From: Pseudoalteromonas phenolica
Lineage (GTDB): Bacteria > Pseudomonadota > Gammaproteobacteria > Enterobacterales > Alteromonadaceae
Direction: 5' to 3'
DNA: 64,000 bases
Assembly: GCF_005876835.1 (NCBI RefSeq)
Contig: NZ_PPSW01000008.1
Location: 124,001-188,000 of the forward strand
In this document: in pieces, positions 27,157 to 36,055 of the stretch
Position numbering within the stretch: the stretch's first letter is position 1
How the letters are laid out: each line of letters opens with the position of its first letter
Notes under the pieces: model-generated
Databases searched by the model: none
Told to the model about the DNA's origin: nothing
What the model saw: only the letters and a program-made list of their open reading frames with translations
Made by a program: the position numbers and the translations under genes

Positions 27157-29529
27157 TTAACTAAGCGTATGCCATGTGTTGTTTGAGTTTTTCTTTAGGT
27201 TAATCATAAAAATGGCGCTTGTTATCGCAATAAGGCTAAAGCAACAGGTGATAAACAAGGTGTTTTGTTGGCCTGTTGTCACATGCGTTAAATGCTCAAA
27301 AGCAGCAAATTTAGACAAATAGGGAAGTGAGATAAAAATCACAGCACTAAATATGAAGAAAGGGATAAAAAAGGGTAAGTACAGTTGCATGAAAAGCGAT
27401 ATAAAGCGGGCGCCCATACTGTGTCTAAGGCTTAATTCTAATGCCAGCTTTTGTATTAATTGCGACACCAAAGACGCACTGAATAAGACTGAAGCGAGTA
27501 ACAGCGTGATGGCGACAATCAGGGTAAGCACTGTGATGGTCCAGCGTGGTTTTTGCTCTTCATTTACCAAGTTTTCTAACTGCCACGTTGAGCCAATATC
27601 ATATTTTTGGCTAATGCTTTTGACACTCTGCTGTATGATTGACTTATCAAATAAACCTGTTTCGTTTTTAACTATGATGATTGCGCTACCCGCTAAGGCG
27701 ACTTTAGGCTCGTAGACAACAGGCGTTGGTGTGTTATCAGGGCCTTGGTATTTGATGTCTTCAACCACCCCGATGACTTGATACTTTCTAGAATGACCAC
27801 TTGTATCAACTCTAACTAAGTGGGCGTTACTAAGCGATTGGTCTTTAAAGTACTTTTTCCAAAGGGTCTGATTTACAATGACTTTTGTATAGTCGGTTTC
27901 TGTGAAAGTGTTGCCAATAATGAGTTTTGTGCCCAGCACAACAAAATAATCGGGTGTAACGGCTATAGAGGCGGTTTCAGTTTGCTGTGTGTCGCCAATG
28001 GCCTTGCTTGAGCTGGTATACCACTGCGAAAAAGTGCTCCTATCAAGTAGGGGAATAGTGAAAGACAGTGCAACATGATTTAGATTTGGAATTTTTTTCA
28101 ACTCAAAGAGCAATTGACGGTGTTGATCGTTCGCATAAAAAGTGTTTTGGTTGTTGTTATCAATTTTAAGTTCAAAATATTGAATGTTTTCTGGTTTAAA
28201 GCCATAACTGACCTTGCTTAAAGCAACTTGCCGGTTGAGCGCCGAGCTGGCAATGACTAGTGCGGCTAAAGTTGTACACATTAAAAAGCTAAGTAACCCA
28301 TAGGCTTGTATTCTTTCACTCAAAGTCAGTGAACTGCTTCTACCTAATGAAGTTTTCACTGTGTTTTCTTGGGTGAGTGTCAGGGCTCTTAACAGTGCAA
28401 AGTGACAACTGGCCAACAGCGCGTAAAATAAAATAAGTTGTGAAATTGGTAAATGGCCTTGCTTGGCATTAAAAAAATCAAAAATCATAAAATGCGCTAC
28501 AGGCTGTAACACCATAACAAGCGAGGTGACAAACAGCGCCAATAAACTTTCTTCGATGAGCTTTTGTACGCGTATATCTCGTTTATTGGCACCGCTCATG
28601 GTTCTAACAAGATACTCTTTTTGTTTTTTATAAAGCTCACCAATCACGTAACCACAAAATGCGATAATGCAAAATAATAACAATGTCACAAACACTAAGG
28701 TCAGCATTAACACTCGCTGTGTGGTTATTAGGTAGTCACTCGGAGTTAACCCAAACGCTGAAATAGCCTCCAGATTGTTATCGTCAAAAATAAAAAAGTT
28801 TTCAATTAAACTCGGTTTTGCATTATCGAGTAGCTGTTGCGCACGCGTCGTGTCTACGCCCATTAAGTAGGTTAACGTGTCGGGGGTAAAGGAGCTGCTG
28901 CCAGTGATGTTTTGCTTAAAAGCATAAGGAATAACAATGTCTGTTTGCGTGTTTTTTCTCAAAGAGCGGAATTCAGGAGGTAAAACCGCGACGATTTTAA
29001 TCATCACCCCATTGATCGAAATAGCTTGGTTGAGTGGGTTTTGTTTTTTGAAATGGGTCAGCCAAAATTGATAACTGATAGCACCGACGACTTCACTGCC
29101 GGCACTTGGAAACTCCATTTGCTCAAAACTGCCTTGAAAAGCGGATAAGCCTAATTGTTGAAAACCCCCGCTAAAAAAGCTCACATTCATGTCTATAGGC
29201 TGAGGTTGCCCAACACTGAGCATGGCTTTTAAAGGTAATTGTTTTTCGGCACCGGGGTAAATATTCGGGGCGGATCGCTTCAACTCTTCAAGTATGCTGG
29301 TGTCTAACGGTGAGTGTGTACCTTCACCGGTAATATAAACCTGCGCAATGCCATTGGTGGCACTGATACCAGCAAAGCTTGGTGATACATAGGCTTGCTT
29401 ATAGCTATATAAAGCCATAATTGATGATAGGGGTATTGCAACAAGTAGACTAACTAACCAAAGTTTTGGTTGGTTTTTTAAATACTTGAGCCAATTTATG
29501 GCGTAATCAATGGCTTGCTGATTATGCAT
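27157..29529 (-). CDS. ABC exporter permease, double MacB_PCD/FtsX type
   Basis: A 790-residue inner-membrane protein built from two MacB periplasmic-core plus FtsX units in tandem. The first membrane helix is near residue 30, a first periplasmic domain runs to about 270, a block of helices covers about 275-450, a second periplasmic domain about 460-690, and three C-terminal helices finish it. ALELSLRHSMGAR near the C-terminus is the typical FtsX cytoplasmic loop, and YLVRTMSGANKRDI is its first-half counterpart. The ATG at 29529 overlaps the ATPase gene by eight bases; a TTG at 29538 is less likely. Such transporters extrude or pull on periplasmic substrates rather than pump from the cytosol. 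Confidence 0.87.
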   Translation of the reverse strand: MHNQQAIDYAINWLKYLKNQPKLWLVSLLVAIPLSSIMALYSYKQAYVSPSFAGISATNGIAQVYITGEGTHSPLDTSILEELKRSAPNIYPGAEKQLPLKAMLSVGQPQPIDMNVSFFSGGFQQLGLSAFQGSFEQMEFPSAGSEVVGAISYQFWLTHFKKQNPLNQAISINGVMIKIVAVLPPEFRSLRKNTQTDIVIPYAFKQNITGSSSFTPDTLTYLMGVDTTRAQQLLDNAKPSLIENFFIFDDNNLEAISAFGLTPSDYLITTQRVLMLTLVFVTLLLFCIIAFCGYVIGELYKKQKEYLVRTMSGANKRDIRVQKLIEESLLALFVTSLVMVLQPVAHFMIFDFFNAKQGHLPISQLILFYALLASCHFALLRALTLTQENTVKTSLGRSSSLTLSERIQAYGLLSFLMCTTLAALVIASSALNRQVALSKVSYGFKPENIQYFELKIDNNNQNTFYANDQHRQLLFELKKIPNLNHVALSFTIPLLDRSTFSQWYTSSSKAIGDTQQTETASIAVTPDYFVVLGTKLIIGNTFTETDYTKVIVNQTLWKKYFKDQSLSNAHLVRVDTSGHSRKYQVIGVVEDIKYQGPDNTPTPVVYEPKVALAGSAIIIVKNETGLFDKSIIQQSVKSISQKYDIGSTWQLENLVNEEQKPRWTITVLTLIVAITLLLASVLFSASLVSQLIQKLALELSLRHSMGARFISLFMQLYLPFFIPFFIFSAVIFISLPYLSKFAAFEHLTHVTTGQQNTLFITCCFSLIAITSAIFMINLKKNSNNTWHTLS

Positions 29530-30199
29530 GTTGTGCAATCACCCCATCATTTATATGCCATAGTGTATTTGCCAACTGTGCGTGAGCTTGGTCGTGGGTG
29601 ATCAAACAAATGGTTTTACCAGCTTGATTCAAGCGTGCGAAGAGGTCATAAATGATCTCACTATTTTTAGAATCTAGATTCCCAGTTGGTTCGTCGGCGA
29701 GTAATACCGACGGGTTATTTACCAAGGCTCTGGCTATAGCTATACGTTGCTGCTGACCACCAGATAGCTCATTGGGGTATCGATGTAAAAAGCTTTCCAT
29801 GCCCACTATACTGAGCGCGTCGAGGACCTTTTCTTGATACTGTTTGCGGTTAACGTGTTTGTTATAGGTCAGTGGCAGGGCAACATTATCCATCACTTTC
29901 ATGTGGTTGAGTAAATTGAAGTTTTGATAAATAAAGCCAATTTCATAGGTTTTGAGTTGTGCAATAGAGTCGTTAGTCAATTGGGCACTGTCATGACCCA
30001 TTACTAAGTAACGCCCTTGGGTGGGTTGATTAAGCAGCCCTAAAATTGACAACAGAGTACTTTTGCCGCTGCCTGAAGTACCCACAACAGCAGTATAGTC
30101 GCCTTTATCTAAAGTAAAGTTAATCTGCTTTAAAATGGTTTCTTGGGCGTTATAGCTAAACGAAACCTGATCTAGCGCTAATAGGTGTGTATCACTCAT
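29522..30199 (-). CDS. ABC transporter ATPase, MacB/LolD type
   Basis: A 225-residue nucleotide-binding subunit. Walker A is GTSGSGKS near residue 41, the Q-loop is IYQNFNLL, the signature is LSGGQQQR, Walker B is VLLADEPTGNLD and the H-loop is LITHD. The sequence type matches ATPases that partner FtsX-like permeases. Its ATG overlaps the adaptor gene stop as ATGA, so the two are translationally coupled, and its end overlaps the permease start. Confidence 0.93.
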   Translation of the reverse strand: MSDTHLLALDQVSFSYNAQETILKQINFTLDKGDYTAVVGTSGSGKSTLLSILGLLNQPTQGRYLVMGHDSAQLTNDSIAQLKTYEIGFIYQNFNLLNHMKVMDNVALPLTYNKHVNRKQYQEKVLDALSIVGMESFLHRYPNELSGGQQQRIAIARALVNNPSVLLADEPTGNLDSKNSEIIYDLFARLNQAGKTICLITHDQAHAQLANTLWHINDGVIAQHA

Positions 30200-31383
30200 A
30201 AAACATTTTTTATTATTGGTTGGTTAAAGTCAGCGGGTATCAGTAATGCGTAATTACCACTAAACGAATTGGGCAGTGAGACTCTTGTTGGGCTGTTGCT
30301 ATCAACTGTGACTTTACTTACGCGGTGTGCATCACCATTGGGGCGGATTTCGTAGACAACCCATTCATGTTGCGGGTTAAACTGTGCCGGTGTCTCTAAA
30401 TACTTAAGTTGATTTTGTTGTGCTGAGCGCTCAAGCTGGATCTCAGCTTCAATAGATTGTTCTGGTTTTAGCCAAGAGGGGGCTGCGTCTACTAGGTTTA
30501 AAATCACCGTAGAAGCGCCATTTCTAACTACTGTGTCGACATAATCAACTTTTGCCGCTAATTGCCCGTTGGGGGTATGTATGGTTGCAGTAAAATCGGT
30601 CGAAATTTTATTGGCGCTATATTGAGGCACTTGCACCTCAGCCAAAAACTCTCTGCCCTCTATGATTTCGAACAAGGGCGCACCTTGCCTAAAGTTATTA
30701 CCCAGGTGACCATAGACTTTGGCTACCGTGGTATCTTGTGTGGCGGTTATTGTGAGCCTTTGTTTTTGGGCGCGTAAAAAACTGAGTTTTTTAGCGGCGA
30801 TTGAGCGGTCGACTTCTAGGGCTGCGAGGCGGTGTTGATAGCTTTTATCAAATAAAGTCAGTTCTTGCTCTCGTGCAGTAATGTCTAATTTTGCTTGCTG
30901 ATAAGACAGTTCAGCTTTTTGATAATTAATCAGCGACACAATGCCTTGTTCTTGAAGTTTTTTGTTGGCATCGAGTTCTAGTTTGAGCTGTGCAAAGGCG
31001 GTTTTGGCCCTAAGGAGCTCAGTGTGCAATTTAGAGCGCGATATTTCAAGGTCACTTTTTTCTATGTTTAACTTCGAATCTAATACCGAGATTTGATACT
31101 CAGCATTTTGTAATTGCTCTTCAAGCTCAAAGTTTTCGAGCTTGGCTAGCACTTCGCCGGTTTTTACCCCTTGCCCTTCGCGAATATGCAGCTCACTGAT
31201 GGTGGCATCGACAGGGCTGGATATAAGTTTCAGACTGAGCGGTTTAATGGTACCTAAGCCTTTTATTACTGAGCTTTTAGAGTCGGTTCTTACTTCAATA
31301 GGTGTTAAGTGCGCTTCATAATTTTGAGTATTAAATAGGAAAGTCACTATTATCGTAAAAATGATTACTACTAAGAGAAGCAC
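30196..31383 (-). CDS. HlyD/MacA-type membrane fusion protein; start uncertain
   Basis: Periplasmic adaptor of 395 residues linking the ABC exporter to the outer membrane. It has an N-terminal membrane segment (LLLVVIIFTIIVTFLF), a lipoyl-like motif IREGQGVKTGEVLAKLENF, a long coiled-coil hairpin (about residues 85-200), then a second lipoyl half and beta-barrel. The only in-frame start is GTG 31383, directly before the membrane helix and without a ribosome binding site. Upstream at 31436 an ATG opens a frame (MQKHIQTKK) that would join the adaptor frame if a run of eight A (31408-31416 region) had nine. The true N-terminus may therefore need slippage, or one base is missing. Confidence 0.82.
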   Translation of the reverse strand: MLLLVVIIFTIIVTFLFNTQNYEAHLTPIEVRTDSKSSVIKGLGTIKPLSLKLISSPVDATISELHIREGQGVKTGEVLAKLENFELEEQLQNAEYQISVLDSKLNIEKSDLEISRSKLHTELLRAKTAFAQLKLELDANKKLQEQGIVSLINYQKAELSYQQAKLDITAREQELTLFDKSYQHRLAALEVDRSIAAKKLSFLRAQKQRLTITATQDTTVAKVYGHLGNNFRQGAPLFEIIEGREFLAEVQVPQYSANKISTDFTATIHTPNGQLAAKVDYVDTVVRNGASTVILNLVDAAPSWLKPEQSIEAEIQLERSAQQNQLKYLETPAQFNPQHEWVVYEIRPNGDAHRVSKVTVDSNSPTRVSLPNSFSGNYALLIPADFNQPIIKNVL

Positions 31384-31473
31384 TTTATTTCGATTAAAAG
31401 TAAACTGATTTTTTTTGTTTGAATATGTTTTTGCATAGTTTGCTTATTAAGAGTGAGATAATGGAACGACATA

Positions 31474-31492
31474 GGTTTAAGCAAGTTAAACC
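31474..31492. promoter_or_regulatory. Hairpin between the 21-codon ORF and the adaptor gene
   Basis: Perfect arms GGTTTAA and TTAAACC around GCAAG. No T run follows on the minus strand, so it is not a standard terminator. Its position between a short ORF and the operon would suit attenuation, processing or separation of expression levels. Confidence 0.4.
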
Positions 31493-31512
31493 TGGCTAAA
31501 TGGCGTCAGTGA

Positions 31513-31578
31513 CTATCTGTTTCTTAAGTAGCTAAAACGAACGAGCGTATTTTTTGTTTTGAAAAAGTGTAATTGCAT
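31513..31578 (-). CDS. 21-codon small ORF heading the export operon
   Basis: A short ORF coding 21 residues that begins MQLHFFKTKN and ends FSYLRNR. It has the best ribosome binding site in the region, GGAAGGAAAATA just before the ATG, nearly the same as those of the two CxxC genes downstream (AAGGAAAAATA and AAGGAAAAACA). It lies 130 bases before the HlyD-type adaptor on the same strand, with a hairpin between. The peptide is basic and aromatic with no signal peptide or double-glycine. It could be a leader peptide or the cargo precursor. I do not recognise it. Confidence 0.5.
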   Translation of the reverse strand: MQLHFFKTKNTLVRFSYLRNR

Positions 31579-31723
31579 TATTTTCCTTCCTTGACCCTAA
31601 TTAAGGTTCGAAAGTATTCTGAAGCAATCGTATGTTTTTTCAACTTTTTTTGAAATGAATATGAAATATTCTGTTGATATGAGGTTTAGAGCTTGATGTT
31701 ATTCAAGCTCTTTAAAAAGAAAG

Positions 31724-32245
31724 TTACAAAGTCTCACTATACTCAGTAAGTACTTGCTCAACCCAAGTAGCAATGCGTTCTTCACTTTTTTCGTACTGGC
31801 TGTCTTCATCTAAAGCCAAGCCAACAAAGTGCGACTTATCTTCGGTGAGTGCTTTTGAGGCTTCAAACTCATATTCATCGTTATTTGGCCAATAGCCTAA
31901 AAAGGTCACACCCTGTGGTGCGATTTTATCGTGTAGCATGCCTAGGGCGTCTTGGAACCACTGGCCATAACCCTGCTGATCGCCCATACCGAATAGCGCG
32001 ATGGTTTTACCTGCTAGGTTGACGTTTTCGATGTCGTCCCAGATTGATTCCCAATCTTCTTGTAGTTCACCAAAGTCCCATGTCGAAATGCCGAAGATTA
32101 AAAAATCGAAATTTTCAGCGTCTTTTAAGTTCACATCTCTAATGTTGAACATAGACAGGGTGTCTTTGCCGATGATGTCTTGAATTTTTTCAGCGGCCAT
32201 TTCGGTGTAACAGGTGGTTGAACCATAGAATAAGCCAATTTGCAT
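31724..32245 (-). CDS. fldB: Flavodoxin FldB
   Basis: FMN-binding electron carrier of 173 residues. The phosphate loop reads GLFYGSTTCYTEMAAEKI, the isoalloxazine-stacking segment is STWDFGELQEDW, and FGMGDQQGYGQWFQDALGMLHD is typical of FldB rather than FldA. The ATG at 32245 is preferred over a GTG at 32257. It is divergent from xerD, the same layout as in E. coli fldB-xerD. Confidence 0.93.
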   Translation of the reverse strand: MQIGLFYGSTTCYTEMAAEKIQDIIGKDTLSMFNIRDVNLKDAENFDFLIFGISTWDFGELQEDWESIWDDIENVNLAGKTIALFGMGDQQGYGQWFQDALGMLHDKIAPQGVTFLGYWPNNDEYEFEASKALTEDKSHFVGLALDEDSQYEKSEERIATWVEQVLTEYSETL

Positions 32246-32324
32246 GCGGTTTATCACTTCTTATAAGGCTGATATGATGGGACAAATTTTACCTGATGAC
32301 ACTTTAAATTGATACAGGCGACCA

Positions 32325-33251
32325 GTGAGCGATTTAGCAGATTTTGAAAATGACATAACCGAGCAAGAAGATGTGATAGAAGCATTTATCGATGTGCTTT
32401 TTCTTGAGCATGGCTTGAGTGAAAATACCTTAGCTGCTTATCGCACCGATTTAGAAAAGTGCGATGCTTTTATGAAAGCAGAACAAGGCAGAGAGAATCT
32501 ACTTGAAGTAACGCAACAAGATATTGAGCAATACTTGGCGCACCGAGTCGATTTGGGTTTAAAGCCTCGTAGCACCGCCAGAGCAATCAGTGCGTTAAAG
32601 CGTTTTTATTTGCACTGGGTGAAAGCGCAAAAAATTTCAGCGTCACCTATGGTCAATATTGCTCTGCCAAAGACTGGTCAGGCAATTCCGAAAACACTCA
32701 CCGAAAACGAAGTTGAAGCCTTACTTGATGCGCCTAATGTTGAAGACCCAATGGGGCTTAGAGACAAAGCCATGTTAGAGCTTTTATATGCAACAGGTTT
32801 ACGTGTCACTGAGCTGGTGGGCTTACGTATGGAACAAATTAATTTGCGCCAAGCTGTGGTGTTAGTGCGTGGTAAAGGTGGTAAAGAGCGCATGGTGCCG
32901 ATGGGAGAAGAAGCGCAGCACTGGATAGAGCTATTTATACAGCAAGGTCGTGCTTTAATGATTAAGCATGCCACTGACTTTGTTTTCCCATCAAAACGTG
33001 GCATAGGTATGACTCGTCAAACTTTTTGGCATAGAATCAAACACTATGCTATTTTGGCAAACATAACGTCGCCATTATCGCCACATACGTTACGTCATGC
33101 CTTTGCAACACATTTGTTGAATCATGGTGCTGACTTACGAGTCGTGCAAATGATGTTAGGCCACAGCGACTTATCGACGACACAAATTTATACTCATGTA
33201 GCGAGTGAAAGATTGAAATCGCTGCATCAAGAACATCATCCTCGTGCGTGA
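32325..33251 (+). CDS. xerD: Site-specific tyrosine recombinase XerD
   Basis: Resolves chromosome dimers at dif together with XerC under FtsK control. The 308-residue protein has the N-terminal SAM-like core-binding domain (LSENTLAAYRTDL) and the catalytic residues Arg in GLRVTEL, Lys in VRGKGGKER, His-x-x-Arg in HTLRHAFATHLL, His in LGHSDLSTT and the nucleophile Tyr in IYTHV. The start is a GTG at 32325 with AGGCG upstream; no better ATG is in frame. It heads the xerD-dsbC-recJ-prfB-lysS series. Confidence 0.95.
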   Translation: MSDLADFENDITEQEDVIEAFIDVLFLEHGLSENTLAAYRTDLEKCDAFMKAEQGRENLLEVTQQDIEQYLAHRVDLGLKPRSTARAISALKRFYLHWVKAQKISASPMVNIALPKTGQAIPKTLTENEVEALLDAPNVEDPMGLRDKAMLELLYATGLRVTELVGLRMEQINLRQAVVLVRGKGGKERMVPMGEEAQHWIELFIQQGRALMIKHATDFVFPSKRGIGMTRQTFWHRIKHYAILANITSPLSPHTLRHAFATHLLNHGADLRVVQMMLGHSDLSTTQIYTHVASERLKSLHQEHHPRA

Positions 33252-33310
33252 TGGAATTTTTTTGAATTTATCCGGTCATACTGGGTAGCAACGAAATTTA
33301 TGAGAACAGA

Positions 33311-34048
33311 ATGAAAAAGTTAATTTTAGCTGCAGCAATGGCGTTATCTACAGGCGCAATGGCTGAGCAAGTGACTGCTCCTTTAGCTGACGCAGTAGAA
33401 ACAACAGTAAGCCCAATCGAAACTCAGTTAAATAACTTAGGCTTAACAGTTAAAGCAATTCAAGATAGCCCAGTCGCTGGCTTAAATACGGTTTTAACAG
33501 ACAAAGGCGTATTTTACGTAAGCCCAGATGGTCGTTACCTGGTTCAAGGTACGATGATCGATGTTGAGAATCGTGAAAACTTAACTGAATCAGCTCTAAG
33601 TGGTGTTCGTAAAGACGGCGTAACTGAGTACGAAGACTCAATGATCGTTTATAAAGCTGAAAACGAAAAGCATCAAATTACAGTATTTACAGATATCACG
33701 TGTGGTTACTGCCGTAAATTACACCGTGAATTAGATGATTATCTAAATGCGGGTATCACAGTTAAGTACCTTGCATTCCCTCGTGGTGGCTTACGCGGTA
33801 AAGGTTACAAAGACTTAATGAATGTGTGGTGTGCTGAAGATGCAGCCAAAGCATTAACAGAGGCAAAAGCGGGTGAAGAAGTGGCAGAAGTTAAAAATTG
33901 TTCTGCACCTGTGGCTGAGCACTACCAGTTAGGTCAGAGCTTTGGCATTTCTGGTACGCCAGCAATCATTCTAGAAGATGGTTCGATTATTCCTGGCTAC
34001 CAACCTGCAGCAGCACTGGCACAAGCGCTAGACGGTAAGAAGTCATAA
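33311..34048 (+). CDS. dsbC: Periplasmic disulfide isomerase DsbC
   Basis: V-shaped dimeric isomerase that reshuffles wrong disulfides and is kept reduced by DsbD. The 245-residue precursor has a signal peptide cleaved after about GAMA, an N-terminal dimerisation domain, and a thioredoxin domain with the active site CGYC (FTDITCGYCRKLH) near residue 132 and the cis-Pro GTPAIILEDG. A second cysteine pair (VWC...KNC) is as in the family. Confidence 0.95.
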   Translation: MKKLILAAAMALSTGAMAEQVTAPLADAVETTVSPIETQLNNLGLTVKAIQDSPVAGLNTVLTDKGVFYVSPDGRYLVQGTMIDVENRENLTESALSGVRKDGVTEYEDSMIVYKAENEKHQITVFTDITCGYCRKLHRELDDYLNAGITVKYLAFPRGGLRGKGYKDLMNVWCAEDAAKALTEAKAGEEVAEVKNCSAPVAEHYQLGQSFGISGTPAIILEDGSIIPGYQPAAALAQALDGKKS

Positions 34049-34080
34049 GCGATAAAATTCGCTATAATCACCGTATTCTT

Positions 34081-34104
34081 AAAAAGGCCTAAGGGCCTTT
34101 TTTT
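34081..34104 (+). terminator. Terminator after dsbC
   Basis: AAAAAGGCC pairs with GGCCTTTTT around TAAG, followed by further T residues, about 32 bases past the dsbC stop. Confidence 0.9.
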
Positions 34105-34192
34105 GTTGTCTGTTAAACCTCTGTTTTAACGTTGTAATGCTTATCCTCTTAATTCAGTATTATTGAGAGCAGGTATAAGGGTAAAAGAATAA

Positions 34193-35923
34193 ATGCAAAC
34201 CGTGATAGCAACACGTGAGCGCGTGGATGACAGTCATCTTCCTGCGCATCTTCATCCTGTAATTAAACAAATCTATGCCGCTCGCGGTGTAAGCGACCCT
34301 GTTGAGCTAGATAATCGTGCTAGCACCCTATTAAATTTCAACTTATTCAAAGATATGGATAAGGCCTGTGCTTTGTTAGTCGAAGCATTGCAACAGCAAA
34401 GTAAAGTTTTAATCGTTGGTGATTTTGATGCTGATGGCGCAACCAGTACCTCAGTACTGATGGAAGGGTTAGCGTTATTCGGTTTCCAGCATGTCGATTA
34501 TCTTGTGCCAGACCGCTTTAGTTTGGGTTATGGCTTAAGCCCTGCGCTGGCAGAGCAAATTGTTACCATCGCGCCAGATCTCGTGATCACTGTAGATAAT
34601 GGTATTTCTTGTATCAGTGGCGTTGAGATTGTTAAAAATGCCGGTATTAAAGTGCTTATCACAGACCACCACTTGCAAGGTGAGCAACTGCCTAATGCCG
34701 ATGCCATCGTTAATCCAAATCAGCATAGTTGTAACTTCCCTTCAAAAAGCATTGCGGGTGTGGGTGTAGCGTTTTACTTGCTGGTGGCGCTGCGTCATAG
34801 TCTTCGCGAGCTGCAATATTTTGTGACTCAACAACAACCTGAACCAAATTTAGCAGAGTTACTCGATATTGTTGCACTAGGCACGGTTGCTGACGTTGTG
34901 GCACTCGATGCTAATAACCGCACATTGGTTTATCAGGGTCTAGCACGTATTCGTAGTGGTAAAACACGACCGGGGATCACCGCACTGATTGAAGTGGCAA
35001 AGCGCAACGCAGCGCGTTTATCTGCCAGTGACTTTGGTTTTGCACTGGCGCCGCGTCTAAATGCTGCGGGCCGACTGGATGATATGAGTTTAGGTATCGC
35101 CTGTTTGTTATCGAAAGACATCAATCAAGCAAGACGCATAGCGGGCGAGCTTGACGCACTTAACCATGAACGCCGTGAAATTGAAGCGGGCATGCAGCAA
35201 GAAGCGCAAGCTGTACTTGAGCGCTTGGTATCGGCACAACAAAGCGTGCCTGATGTTGTCTGTTTATATCAAGACGATTGGCACCAAGGGGTGATTGGTA
35301 TTTTAGCCGGGCGCTTGAAAGAGCGTTATCACCGTCCGGCAATTATTTTTGCACAAGGTGACGAGGGTGAAATAAAAGGCTCATGTCGCTCTATCGAAGG
35401 CTTGCATATGCGCGACCTACTTGAGCAAATTAATACTCAGCACCCAGACTTAATCGCGAAGTTTGGTGGCCACGCCATGGCTGCAGGTTTAACCATTTTA
35501 GAGCGTGACTTTGAACGTTTTAAAACGGCGTTTACTGATGCTGCTAGTGCGATTTTGACCGAAGAGCATAAACAGAGTGTGCTATTGACCGACGGCGAAT
35601 TACCTGCGACCTGTTTCAACTTAGACTTTGCGCAGCTGCTTCAGCAAGCAGGGCCTTGGGGTCAGCAATTCCCTGAACCTGTATTTGAAGGCGTATTTGA
35701 ACTCATTCAGCAGCGTATTGTCGGTGAAAAACACCTAAAATTGGTGCTAAAACACAGCTCTGGTCAGTTAGTTGATGCCATCGCTTTCAACATTGATGTA
35801 AAAGCTTGGCCAAATACAGCTGCACAATACGCCAAATTGGCGTATCAGCTCGATATAAATGAATTTAGAGGCAAGTTCTCACTGCAATTATTGGTGCGAG
35901 AAATTCAAGCACAACCCGCATAA
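34193..35923 (+). CDS. recJ: Single-strand-specific 5'-3' exonuclease RecJ
   Basis: Mn/Mg-dependent DHH-family nuclease acting in mismatch repair and RecF recombination. The 576-residue protein shows motif I LIVGDFDADGATST, the DHH motif ITDHHLQGE, LGTVADVVALD, and the DHHA1 region GVIGILAGRLKERYHRP and KFGGHAMAAGLT. The C-terminal OB-like domain follows. It ends at a terminator just before prfB. Confidence 0.95.
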   Translation: MQTVIATRERVDDSHLPAHLHPVIKQIYAARGVSDPVELDNRASTLLNFNLFKDMDKACALLVEALQQQSKVLIVGDFDADGATSTSVLMEGLALFGFQHVDYLVPDRFSLGYGLSPALAEQIVTIAPDLVITVDNGISCISGVEIVKNAGIKVLITDHHLQGEQLPNADAIVNPNQHSCNFPSKSIAGVGVAFYLLVALRHSLRELQYFVTQQQPEPNLAELLDIVALGTVADVVALDANNRTLVYQGLARIRSGKTRPGITALIEVAKRNAARLSASDFGFALAPRLNAAGRLDDMSLGIACLLSKDINQARRIAGELDALNHERREIEAGMQQEAQAVLERLVSAQQSVPDVVCLYQDDWHQGVIGILAGRLKERYHRPAIIFAQGDEGEIKGSCRSIEGLHMRDLLEQINTQHPDLIAKFGGHAMAAGLTILERDFERFKTAFTDAASAILTEEHKQSVLLTDGELPATCFNLDFAQLLQQAGPWGQQFPEPVFEGVFELIQQRIVGEKHLKLVLKHSSGQLVDAIAFNIDVKAWPNTAAQYAKLAYQLDINEFRGKFSLQLLVREIQAQPA

Positions 35924-35957
35924 ATCCATTTATAGGGCACAGATTGTCTGTTATCAT

Positions 35958-35986
35958 GGCGCGTTTAAAAATCACGCGCCTTTTTT
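35958..35986 (+). terminator. Terminator after recJ
   Basis: GGCGCGT pairs with ACGCGCC around a nine-base A-rich loop and is followed by six T, 35 bases past the recJ stop. Confidence 0.9.
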
Positions 35987-36055
35987 ATGGGCAGAAAAAG
36001 CGATACGTCGTTGTTCTTAGCCGCGTGACACGTTAATTTTTTTGGAGTAGTGAGC

